From: Thermoanaerobacter ethanolicus JW 200
GTDB taxonomy: Bacteria > Bacillota > Thermoanaerobacteria > Thermoanaerobacterales > Thermoanaerobacteraceae
Assembly: GCF_003722315.1 (NCBI RefSeq)
Contig: NZ_CP033580.1
Coordinates: 124,001 to 188,000 of the forward strand
Direction of reading: 5' to 3'
Length of the DNA stretch: 64,000 nt
This document shows positions 11,101 to 19,596 of the stretch, piece after piece. Under the pieces are notes generated by a model. That model did no database searches, was not told the origin of the DNA, and saw only the letters and a program-made list of their open reading frames with translations. A program made the position numbers and the translations under genes. Position 1 is the first letter of the stretch. Every line of letters begins with the position of its first letter.

Positions 11101-12013
11101 TTTGCTTCACCATCCTTATAAATATGTCCTCTAGAGTATTTTCTCTTCTTTGCAGTGATATAACAGGTATACTAAGTTTTGATATTTCATTGAGGATATT
11201 CTTTTTTGCTGCTTCAATGTCATTTACGTAAATACTTATAATATCATTCTCTATTTTAATATCATCAATCCATTTTACATTATTAAGTTTTTCTTCAGCA
11301 TTGGTAGGTAAATTTTCAAAGACAATATCATACACAGGCTGAATATATTTTTGCTTTAATTCTTTTAATCTTCCTGAAAAGATAATTTTACCTTTATCAA
11401 GTATGCCAACATAGTCGCAAACTCTCTCAGCATCACTTAATATATGGGTAGATAAGAATATGGTTTTTCCATTTTTCTTCATTTCCAAGATTTGATTAAG
11501 TATATCATATCTGCTTTCTGGATCTAAGGCAGATGTAGGTTCATCTAAAAAAATTATTTCAGGGTTATCTAAAAGAGCCACCGCCAGTCCTAATTTTTGC
11601 TTCATTCCTCTTGAATAACCTTGTATTTTTTTGTTGGCGGCTTCTTTTAATTTAACTGTATTAAGGAGTTCTTCCACTTCTGTTCTAACTTTTTGATGAG
11701 GAATACCTCTTATTTTACTTATAAAATACAGGTATTCGCTACCAGTCATGTAGTTATAAAAAGTAGGATTTTCAGGAAGGTATCCTATTTCGTTAATTAG
11801 TTTCCTATTATTTCTATTTAACATTTTACCATTGATATATATTTCTCCCTCATCATAATCAATAAGCCCTGTTAAAATATTCATTGTGGTAGTTTTGCCA
11901 GCACCATTTCGCCCTAATAAGCCGTAAATATTTCCTTTTTCAACTTCAAAACTTATCCCTTTTAAAACTTCATATTTACCGTATTTTTTTGTTAGATTAA
12001 AAGCTTTTATCAT
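11087..12013 (-). CDS. ABC transporter ATP-binding protein (YxlF-like)
   Basis: Cytoplasmic ATPase of 308 residues with Walker A GRNGAGKTT, signature YSRGMKQKLG, Walker B IIFLDEPTSALD and switch His in LSTHIL, followed by the C-terminal extension typical of CcmA/NatA-type exporters. It partners the overlapping downstream permease. Position after the sigma, anti-sigma and PLDc_N genes parallels YxlF in the sigY operon. ATG start with the upstream stop two bases away implies tight coupling. Confidence 0.88.
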   Translation of the reverse strand: MIKAFNLTKKYGKYEVLKGISFEVEKGNIYGLLGRNGAGKTTTMNILTGLIDYDEGEIYINGKMLNRNNRKLINEIGYLPENPTFYNYMTGSEYLYFISKIRGIPHQKVRTEVEELLNTVKLKEAANKKIQGYSRGMKQKLGLAVALLDNPEIIFLDEPTSALDPESRYDILNQILEMKKNGKTIFLSTHILSDAERVCDYVGILDKGKIIFSGRLKELKQKYIQPVYDIVFENLPTNAEEKLNNVKWIDDIKIENDIISIYVNDIEAAKKNILNEISKLSIPVISLQRRENTLEDIFIRMVKQNEHL

Positions 12014-12014
12014 G

Positions 12015-12221
12015 TTATTCTCTCTCCCTGCCTATAGTTAAAAATATCAAGCAACCTAATATTTCTCCAAAGATTATAATTAAAAACCATGCCCATTTTG
12101 GAAGATATTTAACTTTGTCTTTTGAAAGTCTGTAAATTGAAAATACAGTAAGTCCTAACTGGATTATAGCTAAAGGAAGAAGTAGTTTTATTAATTCAGG
12201 ATTGCTTAATTTATCAATCAT
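12015..12221 (-). CDS. PLDc_N-domain small membrane protein (YxlE-like)
   Basis: A 68-residue protein with two hydrophobic helices (LIKLLLPLAIIQLGLTVFSI and WAWFLIIIFGEILGCLIFL) and the GxxxxxxxFxxxGR ending characteristic of the phospholipase-D nuclease N-terminal (PLDc_N) family. Such peptides sit in Firmicutes sigma-factor or ABC operons; YxlE of B. subtilis is a negative regulator of SigY. A GAGGAGG site precedes the ATG. Function here is inferred from order and fold only. Confidence 0.75.
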   Translation of the reverse strand: MIDKLSNPELIKLLLPLAIIQLGLTVFSIYRLSKDKVKYLPKWAWFLIIIFGEILGCLIFLTIGRERE

Positions 12222-12240
12222 TAATTTAGACCTCCTCAGA

Positions 12241-12573
12241 TTATTTTAATTTTGTTGAACATTCAGGACAGTATTTCCAATCATCTTTTATTTCAGCTCC
12301 ACATTTTGGACATGTTTTCTTTAAAGAAGTACCACAATAAGGACAGAATTTGTAATCATTTCTTACTGTTTTCCCACAATTAGGACATTTAAGATATCCA
12401 TACCTTGTTACAAAAAGGTATATGATTAAAGAGGTAGGTATATTTAGGAGTCCAAAAATCCCCCATGCCCAGTAGTATTTTTCACCACGTTTTTTTGCAT
12501 CCATAAAAATCCATAAAGCTTGAAGAAATAATAGGGGTATTACAATTATTAAAATTAATGTGTTTTTGGACAT
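12241..12573 (-). CDS. Zinc-ribbon membrane protein
   Basis: A 110-residue protein with two N-terminal hydrophobic segments (TLILIIVIPLLFLQALWIF, WGIFGLLNIPTSLIIYLF) and two C-terminal zinc ribbons: CPNCGKT...CPYCGTS and CPKCGAE...CPECSTK. It lies between the anti-sigma and PLDc_N genes, where YxlD lies in B. subtilis, although the sequence is not obviously YxlD. It may sense metal or redox state or bind a partner; that is speculation. Confidence 0.7.
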   Translation of the reverse strand: MSKNTLILIIVIPLLFLQALWIFMDAKKRGEKYYWAWGIFGLLNIPTSLIIYLFVTRYGYLKCPNCGKTVRNDYKFCPYCGTSLKKTCPKCGAEIKDDWKYCPECSTKLK

Positions 12574-12577
12574 TTTA

Positions 12578-12988
12578 TCATCTCCTTGAAGTCTTTAATT
12601 TGTAAAAGGGTATTAAGATTAATGGCAGATTGAAATAAAGGAAAATTTGCGTGTATAGGAGCAACCTAACATCCAAATTTGCCATAAATAATACTGATGA
12701 TATTAAGAAAATTATTGATGTGGTTATAAAAATAAGCAATTCAAGTCTATCTTTTCGTTTATTTCTTATTTGCTCTGCCTTTTCTATAATTTCTGCGATA
12801 TTTACTTGCAAGTCTGACATATCAATATCTAAGGTATCCATGTAATTTAATGTTAGTTTTAAATTTTTTTTGAATGTATAACAGTCACTGCAATTTTCAA
12901 TATGTGAAATTACTTCTGTATTGTCACTAAGTTCATTGTAGTGAATATCAATTATTTTGTCTTGTATTTTTTTACATTCTCTTTTCAC
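12578..12988 (-). CDS. Zinc-finger anti-sigma factor
   Basis: A 136-residue protein whose N-terminal cytoplasmic part contains the ZAS motif H-x3-C-x2-C (HIENCSDC, about residues 29-36) that holds ECF sigma factors inactive, followed by two transmembrane helices (LLIFITTSIIFLISSVLFM and LLYTQIFLYFNLPLILIPF). It overlaps the sigma gene by four bases in an ATGA arrangement, the standard sigma/anti-sigma layout. It corresponds to YxlC in the sigY operon. Confidence 0.8.
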   Translation of the reverse strand: MKRECKKIQDKIIDIHYNELSDNTEVISHIENCSDCYTFKKNLKLTLNYMDTLDIDMSDLQVNIAEIIEKAEQIRNKRKDRLELLIFITTSIIFLISSVLFMANLDVRLLLYTQIFLYFNLPLILIPFYKLKTSRR

Positions 12989-13515
12989 AATATACCCCTT
13001 CTTCCCATTTCTGACATTATTTCTTTTATAGCATTGTGTAAACGTGACCGTACTGTGCCAACAGGGCAGTCCATTATTTTCGCAATTTCTTGGTATTTAT
13101 ATCCATAATAGTGTTTTAAAATGAATACTGCTCTTTTCTCATAAGGCAGTTTCATTAAAATATTCATTAGTTCGCTGTATTGAATATTTGTCATAGCGGT
13201 CTCTTCTACATCTTCTTCAGTATTTGAAAATATTTCTTCTACAAGTTCAATATTTTTGTGTTTTCTTAAATAATCTTTAAATGTATTAGTTGCGATTTTT
13301 AAAAGCCATGTTGAGAACTTGACTTCAGGAGTAAAATTTTTAATATTTAAAATAGCTTTGAGCATTGTTTCCTGTACTATATCCTGGGCAAGCATCGGAT
13401 TACCTGTCATTTTAATGCAATATCCTAATAAAGTATTATAGTTTTGGGAGAGTAACTCATTTAGAGCATATTTATTACCATTTTTTGCTTTATATATTAG
13501 TTCTTTCTCTTCCAT
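12985..13515 (-). CDS. ECF RNA polymerase sigma factor (SigY-like)
   Basis: A 176-residue sigma-70 family protein with region 2 (LLGYCIKMTGNPMLAQDIVQET, then FSTWLLKIATNTFKDYLRK) and region 4 (MKLPYEKRAVFILKHYYGY, then EIAKIMDCPVGTVRSRLH). The frame also has GTG one codon earlier; I prefer the ATG at 13515, spaced better from GGGTGGG. It heads a six-gene operon whose order (sigma, anti-sigma, zinc ribbon, PLDc_N peptide, ABC ATPase, permease) mirrors B. subtilis sigY-yxlCDEFG. A TGAAC-type promoter upstream suggests autoregulation. Confidence 0.88.
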   Translation of the reverse strand: MEEKELIYKAKNGNKYALNELLSQNYNTLLGYCIKMTGNPMLAQDIVQETMLKAILNIKNFTPEVKFSTWLLKIATNTFKDYLRKHKNIELVEEIFSNTEEDVEETAMTNIQYSELMNILMKLPYEKRAVFILKHYYGYKYQEIAKIMDCPVGTVRSRLHNAIKEIMSEMGRRGIL

Positions 13516-13540
13516 CACCTGCCCACCCTTCTACAAATTA

Positions 13541-13565
13541 AACGCGTGACTAAGTAAAAAGTTCA
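13541..13565 (-). promoter_or_regulatory. ECF-type autoregulatory promoter of the sigma operon
   Basis: On the minus strand TGAAC (13565-13561), 16 bases, then CGTT (13544-13541), matching the SigY consensus TGAAC-N16-CGTC in all but one base. The -10 element ends about 25 bases before the sigma start codon. Recognition by the encoded sigma factor is inferred. Confidence 0.6.
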
Positions 13566-13690
13566 TAATTTTATTTTATCAAAAACTGGTTATTTATAAG
13601 TGTATTGTGAAGAATTGTTTTAGTAATAGGATATATGTTGTATAATGATATAAAGGGTTTTATTATAATAATTTTCTGGAGGAAAGTTTA

Positions 13691-14269
13691 ATGAAATTAT
13701 TATTGAGGTTTATAGGGATTTTAATAGTAATTTTTGTTACAGTGGTAATAACATTAGAATATCAGATAATTTCTTTTGCACTTTATGAAAAACCAAAAAA
13801 ATCTGATGTGATAATAGTTTTAGGCTGTGCAGTATATGGAAAGACGCCAAGTCCTTTTTTCAAAGAAAGGCTTGATGAGGCTTTGAGACTTTATAAAGAA
13901 GGGTATGGTAAGTATATAATAGTATCTGGAGGGAAAGGTCCTGGAGAGAATATTTCGGAAGCTGAGGCAGGGAAAGAATATCTTTTAAAAAATGGCATAC
14001 CTGAAAAGATTATTTTAACTGATGATAAATCTTTTTCTACATATGAGAATTTACTTTTTTCCAAGGAAATTATGGATAAAAATTCATTAAAAACAGCAAT
14101 AATTATTTCAAATAAATTTCATTTAAAAAGGGCAAGTGTAATAGCAAAGCGTATTGATATAAATGCGAGTTTTTCAGGAGTTTTTATAAAAAGATATATG
14201 TTAAGTGATGAAGCTTATGGTTTTTTACGTGAAATACCTGCACTTTTATATACATATTTAAAGGAATGA
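13691..14269 (+). CDS. DUF218 / YdcF-SanA family membrane-anchored protein
   Basis: A 192-residue protein with an N-terminal transmembrane anchor (LLLRFIGILIVIFVTVVITL) and a DUF218 domain: DVIIVLGCAVYGKTPSPFF, IIVSGGKGPGENISEAEAG, then ENLLFSKEIM and the basic ISNKFHLKRA. In Gram-negatives SanA and ElyC affect envelope integrity and lipid-carrier use; the biochemical activity of Gram-positive members is not established. It is transcribed divergently from the sigma operon with a GGAGGAAAG site. Confidence 0.85.
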   Translation: MKLLLRFIGILIVIFVTVVITLEYQIISFALYEKPKKSDVIIVLGCAVYGKTPSPFFKERLDEALRLYKEGYGKYIIVSGGKGPGENISEAEAGKEYLLKNGIPEKIILTDDKSFSTYENLLFSKEIMDKNSLKTAIIISNKFHLKRASVIAKRIDINASFSGVFIKRYMLSDEAYGFLREIPALLYTYLKE

Positions 14270-14356
14270 GGAATATGGTTGTCTCTTATTGCAAATACTA
14301 TGCAAGCAAAATTAACCGCAATAGCGGCGTAAAAACAGGGCTTTTTCATCAATTTC

Positions 14357-14392
14357 GGACGGTTCTTTTGTCTGCAGACAAAAGAACCGTCC
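14357..14392. repeat. REP-like repeat, fused perfect 36-bp palindrome
   Basis: Two repeat halves abut with no loop: 14357-14374 (starts GGACGGTTC) and 14375-14392 (ends GAACCGTCC) are perfect reverse complements, meeting at CTGCAG. It lies between the convergent DUF218 and SecB-like genes and is followed by several TTGTCT/TGTCTA motifs up to 14424. Confidence 0.85.
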
Positions 14393-14431
14393 CCTTGTCT
14401 GTTGTCTATTGTCTACTTGTCTATAACATTT

Positions 14432-14836
14432 TTATTCTTTCAACTCGACTATTGGAGGGAAAATATATGGCTTACCAAACATTTTATCAGTAATAAAACT
14501 AACAATAAAGCTCATTTCACTAGCCATAAAATTCAAAAGGTCTGAAATATTTTCTTTAATTTTGTCTTCTGTAATTACTTCACTAAAATGAAAAGTACCA
14601 ATCAATTCGATCTTAATATTAAATATCTTTTGTGGATCAAATCCTATTTCTGCACTCAACTTGATTTCAGCTTCATTGTTGTTAATACCTATAATTTCAT
14701 AATCAAATTTTTCTTTTAATTTTACGCCTTTTCCATCTGATATCATAGTATATGGCAGACTTTCAGCTATAATTCTATTAAGTTTAATGTTGCTTTTTTC
14801 TATCTTTTTAATAATATTTGTTCTCTTTTTAGGCAT
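14432..14836 (-). CDS. SecB-like protein, candidate toxin-antitoxin-associated chaperone
   Basis: A 134-residue protein I match to the SecB fold by layout: a beta-rich first two thirds (KFDYEIIGINNNEAEIKLSA, IFNIKIELIGTFHFSE) followed by a helix and the proline-rich end ISFIVSFITD...KPYIFPPIVEL, which parallels the SecB C-terminal helix and its L-x-L-x-P-V-N-F ending. It begins 16 bases after hicB and is the third gene of the hicA-hicB operon. SecB-like chaperones are known third partners of TAC toxin-antitoxin systems, where they fold the antitoxin. Similarity is weak and would need profile comparison. Confidence 0.55.
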   Translation of the reverse strand: MPKKRTNIIKKIEKSNIKLNRIIAESLPYTMISDGKGVKLKEKFDYEIIGINNNEAEIKLSAEIGFDPQKIFNIKIELIGTFHFSEVITEDKIKENISDLLNFMASEMSFIVSFITDKMFGKPYIFPPIVELKE

Positions 14837-14852
14837 GATACCACCTTCATTA

Positions 14853-15317
14853 TTAATTTACCAATTCTACATTATCTACCTTTTTCCATTTTCCTATTAA
14901 CGACTCAATTATTATGTCATTAAATGCTGGTCTATAATCACTGCTTATATCTTTTTTTGCTCTTTTATAACCAATGGCAAATGAGAGTAGATTTTGAATT
15001 AAATTATTTAAACTTACCCCTTCCTCTTCAGCCATTTCTGAAAGTGTTTTGTGCATGCTCTTAGGAATTCTTAAAAGAAGTTTACCACTATGTTCGCTTT
15101 CTTCCCTATACTCTTCTTCTGGAGGAATTTTCTTTCCCTTTTCTTTGGCTGTTTTAATCCAACATTTTATTGCATCCTGAACATTTTTTAATGCGTCTTC
15201 TGGGGTTTCTCCATCACTTATACAACCATGCAATCTTGGTACAATAGCCAAATAACCACCTCCATCTTCTTCAGAAAGCTTAACAATTTCAACTCTGTAG
15301 TTTAACTCATTTGGCAT
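14853..15317 (-). CDS. hicB: HicB-family antitoxin with C-terminal extension
   Basis: A 154-residue protein with the partial RNase H fold of HicB (YLAIVPRLHGCISDGETPEDALKNVQDAI, residues about 22-50) and a ribbon-helix-helix DNA-binding domain (KLLLRIPKSMHKTLSEMAEEEG, about 75-115). It should neutralise HicA and repress the operon. Beyond the RHH domain lie some 38 extra residues (YKRAKKDISSDY... to VELVN), a possible chaperone-addiction tail given the SecB-like gene downstream. It starts two bases after the hicA stop. Confidence 0.85.
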   Translation of the reverse strand: MPNELNYRVEIVKLSEEDGGGYLAIVPRLHGCISDGETPEDALKNVQDAIKCWIKTAKEKGKKIPPEEEYREESEHSGKLLLRIPKSMHKTLSEMAEEEGVSLNNLIQNLLSFAIGYKRAKKDISSDYRPAFNDIIIESLIGKWKKVDNVELVN

Positions 15318-15319
15318 TA

Positions 15320-15586
15320 TTATTCCTCCTCATCTTCAAATTTAACATCAAGCAATTCAATAAGCTTCAAAGCCTTTTTTACATAAACCGCCTTAATGTG
15401 AGGCCTTCCTTTTGGAATAGTTAATATGTCTTCTAGGTCAGCATGAGAATAAGTTATATGACTTGAACCACTTCCTGGCTCTCGAGCTTCAAATCCAAAA
15501 TATTTTAAAATTTTATCTATTTCTTCGAATCTAACATTTTTAGGATTTTCTTTTATTTTTTTATACAGTTTTTTAATCTGGCTCAT
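15320..15586 (-). CDS. hicA: HicA-family toxin (mRNA interferase)
   Basis: An 88-residue HicA protein with the dsRNA-binding-like fold and the catalytic His in GSGSSHITYSH (about residue 42), which in the family cleaves mRNA. It is slightly longer than typical 60-85-residue HicA because of an N-terminal helix with VRFEEIDKILKYFGFE. It is the first gene of the operon, toxin first, with GGAGG before the ATG and a good promoter at 15644-15672. Confidence 0.85.
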   Translation of the reverse strand: MSQIKKLYKKIKENPKNVRFEEIDKILKYFGFEAREPGSGSSHITYSHADLEDILTIPKGRPHIKAVYVKKALKLIELLDVKFEDEEE

Positions 15587-15643
15587 GAAAATCCTCCGTA
15601 ATATTAAATATAGCCATAATAAATTGCTTTATTCATTTAGTAC

Positions 15644-15672
15644 TATATATGATATCATTTTTTATGTATCAA
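15644..15672 (-). promoter_or_regulatory. Promoter of the hicA-hicB-secB-like operon
   Basis: On the minus strand TTGATA (15672-15667), a 17-base spacer and TATATA (15649-15644). The spacer and -10 region include TGATATCA, a perfect 8-bp palindrome (15650-15657) that could be part of the HicB operator. The leader is about 50 bases. Confidence 0.6.
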
Positions 15673-15973
15673 TTCAATAACCTTAAACACTTTTGGTAAT
15701 ATAAAGTTTTTGTAGCAGATATAGTTTTAGATAAACTTACCATTGAAAAATTTTAACATCATTTTCCTAATGGTTAAGAGTTTCATTACCGAACGGTAAG
15801 CATCTAATATTTCCCCTTTTTTAATTTTATTGATAAGCTTTTGTTAAGTAGCATTGTCTATTCCTAATAGTGGCCAATATTTTTTTGCAAATTCCTCTGA
15901 GGGCTTTCTTTTATTAAAAAAGCCCTCACTTGTTCTATATACCACAATAGAATAGGGAGTAAAGTCATATTTT
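15673..15973. other. Intergenic stretch with hairpin
   Basis: No gene seen. A hairpin GAGGGCTTT (15899-15907)/AAAGCCCTC (15919-15927) with an 11-base loop lies downstream of the next minus-strand gene and may stop its transcript, although no long T-run follows the stem. A small palindrome TTACCG-AA-CGGTAA lies near 15789-15802; its role is unknown. Confidence 0.4.
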
Positions 15974-16603
15974 TTAATACAAACTATAACGATACCCCAA
16001 ATCAATATTTTTTCTTATAAATTCATAGTTTTTTTTCAAAAAAAGCGAATTTATATCTCTATATACCCTATTTTTAACAATAGTAACTGTGCCACCCGTT
16101 TCTATTTCTGTAGTAGGAAAATTCCCCGTTGTAGAAATAGTAACTACATGCTGATTTTCTATATACCAACCACTTCGCGACATTATATCCCAATACTTAC
16201 CTACTACTTTGCCAATTTCTTTATTCCCATTTTCTTCTTGGGTTTCAAAAATTGTATACAATCGCAGAATTCCAAAATCATTTTCTTTTTCACGATATAC
16301 TATATATTGGCTCCTACCATTATCCAAAGATTTGATTTCTTCACCATAGGCATCTAATAGCTTTCCTGTTTTTTTATCTATAACTTCAATTCTATCATCA
16401 CCTATTTTTAACATCTTCACTTGAGAAAAGTCGTAAGATAAGCCTATATACCCGCCATTCAATTTCACTCTTCCAAATATGTCTGGAGTTACAACTATTT
16501 TTTCTCTACTAGATTTTTCGGATAATGAAAATTTTGCAAAAAGGATCATAGCCGAAGCTAAAATGGCAACCAAGACCAATAAAAATATTACTCTTTTTTT
16601 CAT
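15974..16603 (-). CDS. Hypothetical membrane-anchored protein
   Basis: I do not recognise this 209-residue protein. It starts with a transmembrane segment or uncleaved signal (VIFLLVLVAILASAMILFA), then a probably extracellular, beta-rich region (YIGLSYDFSQVKMLKIGDD, QHVVTISTTGNFPTTEI). No lipobox or catalytic motif is apparent. It stands alone between the HicAB operon and mgtA, downstream of nothing obvious. Confidence 0.65.
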   Translation of the reverse strand: MKKRVIFLLVLVAILASAMILFAKFSLSEKSSREKIVVTPDIFGRVKLNGGYIGLSYDFSQVKMLKIGDDRIEVIDKKTGKLLDAYGEEIKSLDNGRSQYIVYREKENDFGILRLYTIFETQEENGNKEIGKVVGKYWDIMSRSGWYIENQHVVTISTTGNFPTTEIETGGTVTIVKNRVYRDINSLFLKKNYEFIRKNIDLGYRYSLY

Positions 16604-16810
16604 CTAATTCCCCCTTTGATTAGATCCTTTAAAAGAAGGCAAATACTCAGTAAATTACAGGTATCTATTAGCTCTTATAATTCCACTGGTAGTTATAATG
16701 ATTTTGTATCCCATGGCACCATTTTACTTTAATTCTATTATTATGTCAAATTACTTCCTTAATTTAATTTCCATCTCAGTAGGATATTCTCTTGTTTTCA
16801 CAAATTTGTA

Positions 16811-16846
16811 AAAAAGCCCAGACAGTGCTTTCTGTCCAGGCTTTTT
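16811..16846 (-). terminator. Terminator after mgtA
   Basis: AAAAAGCC (16811-16818)/GGCTTTTT (16839-16846) with an inner stem GACAG/CTGTC. On the minus strand the stem ends in a T-run, and it lies 60 bases past the mgtA stop. Confidence 0.75.
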
Positions 16847-16852
16847 AAATTT

Positions 16853-16881
16853 CAGACAAAGGGAACCGTCCCCTTTGTCTG
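16853..16881. repeat. REP-like palindromic repeat, single copy
   Basis: A 29-bp imperfect palindrome with ends CAGACAAAG and CTTTGTCTG and core GGAACCGTCCC. It lies between the mgtA stop and its terminator. Confidence 0.85.
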
Positions 16882-16905
16882 ACTTGGCTAATCTATTGTC
16901 CAAAA

Positions 16906-19593
16906 TTACAGCAAACTTCCAAATCTTTTTACAAATCTCGTTTTAACGTATTGCGCCAAAGTCAAGTATGCAAGGAGGGTAGCTGCTAAGAATAAGAAGT
17001 ATATTCCTGGCAATGGCATCATTCCAAGGTCTTTTCCAAAGGAGGTAAATGGAACAATCGTTCCTACTGTAACAGCTGTAGATGTAAAAAGTAATAGCGG
17101 CCATGAAGCAATGCTTTGTATAAAAGGAATCTTCTCGGTTCTAAGCATATGAACTACCATTGTTTGTGTCCATAAGCTTTCTACAAACCAGCCTGTTTGG
17201 AAAAGTGAAACAAATTGGAGTTTAAGTGCTTCAGGCAACAAGAAGTAAGAGCCACCTATAACCAACGGACCAATTACAAAAAACATCAAAGCATAAGTGG
17301 TTATATCAAAAATTGAACTAGTAGGTCCAAACCATACCATGAAATTGCCTATATTTGCAGCATCCCATTTTCTTGGCTTTTGTATATACTCTTTATCCAT
17401 TGTATCCCAAGGCACTGATGTCATTGACAAATCATAAGTTAAATTAAGGAAAAGAAGTTGCAATGGCTGCATTGGCAAAAAAGGCAAAAATGCACTTGCT
17501 ACTAAAACTGAAAATACATTACCAAAATTAGAACTCGATGTAATTGCAATGTATTTCATAATATTTCCAAAAATTCTGCGTCCTTCTACAACTCCCTCTT
17601 CTAATACCGTAAGACTTTTTTCTAAAAGTATTATATCTGCTGATTCTTTTGCAATATCTACTGCAGAGTCAACAGAAATTCCAACATCGGCTTCTCTTAG
17701 TGCAGACGCATCATTGATACCGTCCCCCATATATCCAACAATGTGGCCTTTGCTTTGTAAAGCCTTTATTATTCTCGATTTTTGCATAGGAGAAAGTTTT
17801 GCAAAAATTGTCGTCTTTTCTGCTACTTCTGCTAATTCTTCATCTGTCATATTCTCTATTTCATTTCCTAATAGAATATTCTCTACAGCAATCCCCACTT
17901 CTTTACAGATTTTCTTTGTCACTATTTCATTGTCACCAGTAAGAATTTTTACATCTACTCCATGTTCTTTTAAGGCTTTTATCGCATAAGGTGCAGATTC
18001 TTTTGGCGGGTCTAGAAAACCTATATAACCCATGAGAACCATCTTACTTTCATCCGCCACACTGAAAACTCCCTCTGGTGGAACATCATTTTTTTGAGCT
18101 ACGGCAAGCACCCTCATTCCGTCTTCATTTAATTTTCTTACCATTTCTCTTACTTCTTGGCGTATTTCATCTGTCAAAGGAACAACTTCACCTTTGTACT
18201 CAGCGTATTCGCAGATGGAAAGCACTTCTTCAACGGCGCCTTTCGTTACAAGCTGCCTTTTCCCACCTTCGCTCTCTAAAACTACAGACATTCTTCGCCT
18301 TACAAAATCAAAGGGTATCTCATCAACTTTTTTGTATATTTTATCTAAACCATTAAAGCCCTTTTCAACTCCATACTCTAAAATAGCTACATCCATCAAG
18401 TTCCTTAGACCTGTTTGATAATAACTGTTAAGATATGCATGTCTTAAAACTCTGTCATCTTCATTTCCATGTATATCAAGATGTTTTTCTACAACTATTT
18501 TGTTTAATGTCAAAGTGCCAGTCTTATCAGTACAAAGTATATCCATTGCTCCGAAATTTTGAATAGCATCTAATCTCTTGACAATTGTCTTATGTTTTGC
18601 CATTGTCACAGCACCTTTAGCAAGGTTTGTAGTGACTATCATTGGAAGCATTTCGGGAGTAAGTCCAACAGCTACAGCCAAGGCAAAAAGCAATGCATCC
18701 AACCAATTACCCTTTGTAAGGCCATTTATCACAAAAACAATTGGAAACATAACTGCCATAAACTTGATAAGCACTTTGCTGACATTGTTAATACCCTTTT
18801 CAAAACTTGTCATTGCCCTATGCCCTACAAGGGACTTTGCCATTGAACCAAAATAAGTACGGTCACCTGTTGAAAGAACTACAGCAATAGCAGAGCCACT
18901 TACTACATTGGTACCCATAAAGCATATATTTTCTAAGTCTGAGAGGTTTAAATCCTTAGCTTTCCTTTTTTCTTCTTTTAAATCCGGATATTTCTCAACT
19001 GGTTCAGATTCTCCTGACAAGGTCGCTTGGTTTATGAATAAGTCCTTGGAAGTAATAACCCTAACATCTGCAGGTACCATATCTCCTGCTGCCAAATGTA
19101 TTATATCACCAGGTACTATTTCTTCCATTTTTATTTCTCTCTCACCTGTATCTTTGCGAATAACTGCAGCAGTCGTGTGAACAAGGGCTTTCAATTTTTC
19201 CGCTTCTATATTGGAGCGGTACTCTTGAACAAAGCGAAGCAGTCCACTAACCGTTACCATTATAGAGATAATAATTATGGTGCTCCAATCTCTGTCTTGA
19301 GGTGCAGTAAAAAGTACATCAGTTATATATGACACAATTGCCAAAAATACCAATATACCTATGAAGGGATTAATAAAAGCTTTAATCAATTGAATATACC
19401 AAGGAGCTGGTTTTTCATGGGCTACTTCATTTAAACCATACATTTCAAGTCTATCTTCTGCTTCCTCAGAAGTCAAACCTTCTCTATCTGTGCCTAATTG
19501 TGCCAAAACTTCATCTACATCTTTTTTCGCAAACTCAATTAATTGGGTAAGTATCGTATCTGTGAATCCATTTTTCTTTGCGATTTTGATCAT
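16906..19593 (-). CDS. mgtA: Magnesium-importing P-type ATPase
   Basis: P3B-type ATPase of about 895 residues that imports Mg2+ at the expense of ATP. The phosphorylation motif is DKTGTLT, with TLSGES in the actuator domain, KILTGDNE and MGDGINDASALREADVG in the P domain, and about ten membrane segments. The frame extends to GTG 19614, but GGAGGT then lies inside it; the ATG at 19593 has that site at 8-base spacing. The long leader carries an M-box Mg2+ riboswitch and further attenuator structures, so expression should rise only when Mg2+ is scarce. Confidence 0.95.
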   Translation of the reverse strand: MIKIAKKNGFTDTILTQLIEFAKKDVDEVLAQLGTDREGLTSEEAEDRLEMYGLNEVAHEKPAPWYIQLIKAFINPFIGILVFLAIVSYITDVLFTAPQDRDWSTIIIISIMVTVSGLLRFVQEYRSNIEAEKLKALVHTTAAVIRKDTGEREIKMEEIVPGDIIHLAAGDMVPADVRVITSKDLFINQATLSGESEPVEKYPDLKEEKRKAKDLNLSDLENICFMGTNVVSGSAIAVVLSTGDRTYFGSMAKSLVGHRAMTSFEKGINNVSKVLIKFMAVMFPIVFVINGLTKGNWLDALLFALAVAVGLTPEMLPMIVTTNLAKGAVTMAKHKTIVKRLDAIQNFGAMDILCTDKTGTLTLNKIVVEKHLDIHGNEDDRVLRHAYLNSYYQTGLRNLMDVAILEYGVEKGFNGLDKIYKKVDEIPFDFVRRRMSVVLESEGGKRQLVTKGAVEEVLSICEYAEYKGEVVPLTDEIRQEVREMVRKLNEDGMRVLAVAQKNDVPPEGVFSVADESKMVLMGYIGFLDPPKESAPYAIKALKEHGVDVKILTGDNEIVTKKICKEVGIAVENILLGNEIENMTDEELAEVAEKTTIFAKLSPMQKSRIIKALQSKGHIVGYMGDGINDASALREADVGISVDSAVDIAKESADIILLEKSLTVLEEGVVEGRRIFGNIMKYIAITSSSNFGNVFSVLVASAFLPFLPMQPLQLLFLNLTYDLSMTSVPWDTMDKEYIQKPRKWDAANIGNFMVWFGPTSSIFDITTYALMFFVIGPLVIGGSYFLLPEALKLQFVSLFQTGWFVESLWTQTMVVHMLRTEKIPFIQSIASWPLLLFTSTAVTVGTIVPFTSFGKDLGMMPLPGIYFLFLAATLLAYLTLAQYVKTRFVKRFGSLL

Positions 19594-19596
19594 TTC

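Noticed and set aside
14266-14493. 75-codon plus-strand frame beginning at the DUF218 stop
   Set aside because: It runs straight through the REP-like palindrome and antisense to the SecB-like gene; composition is not protein-like and there is no ribosome site.
14432-14836. Reading the SecB-like gene as a general export SecB
   Set aside because: Operon position behind hicAB and the Gram-positive host make a dedicated toxin-antitoxin role more likely; kept as a tentative call.
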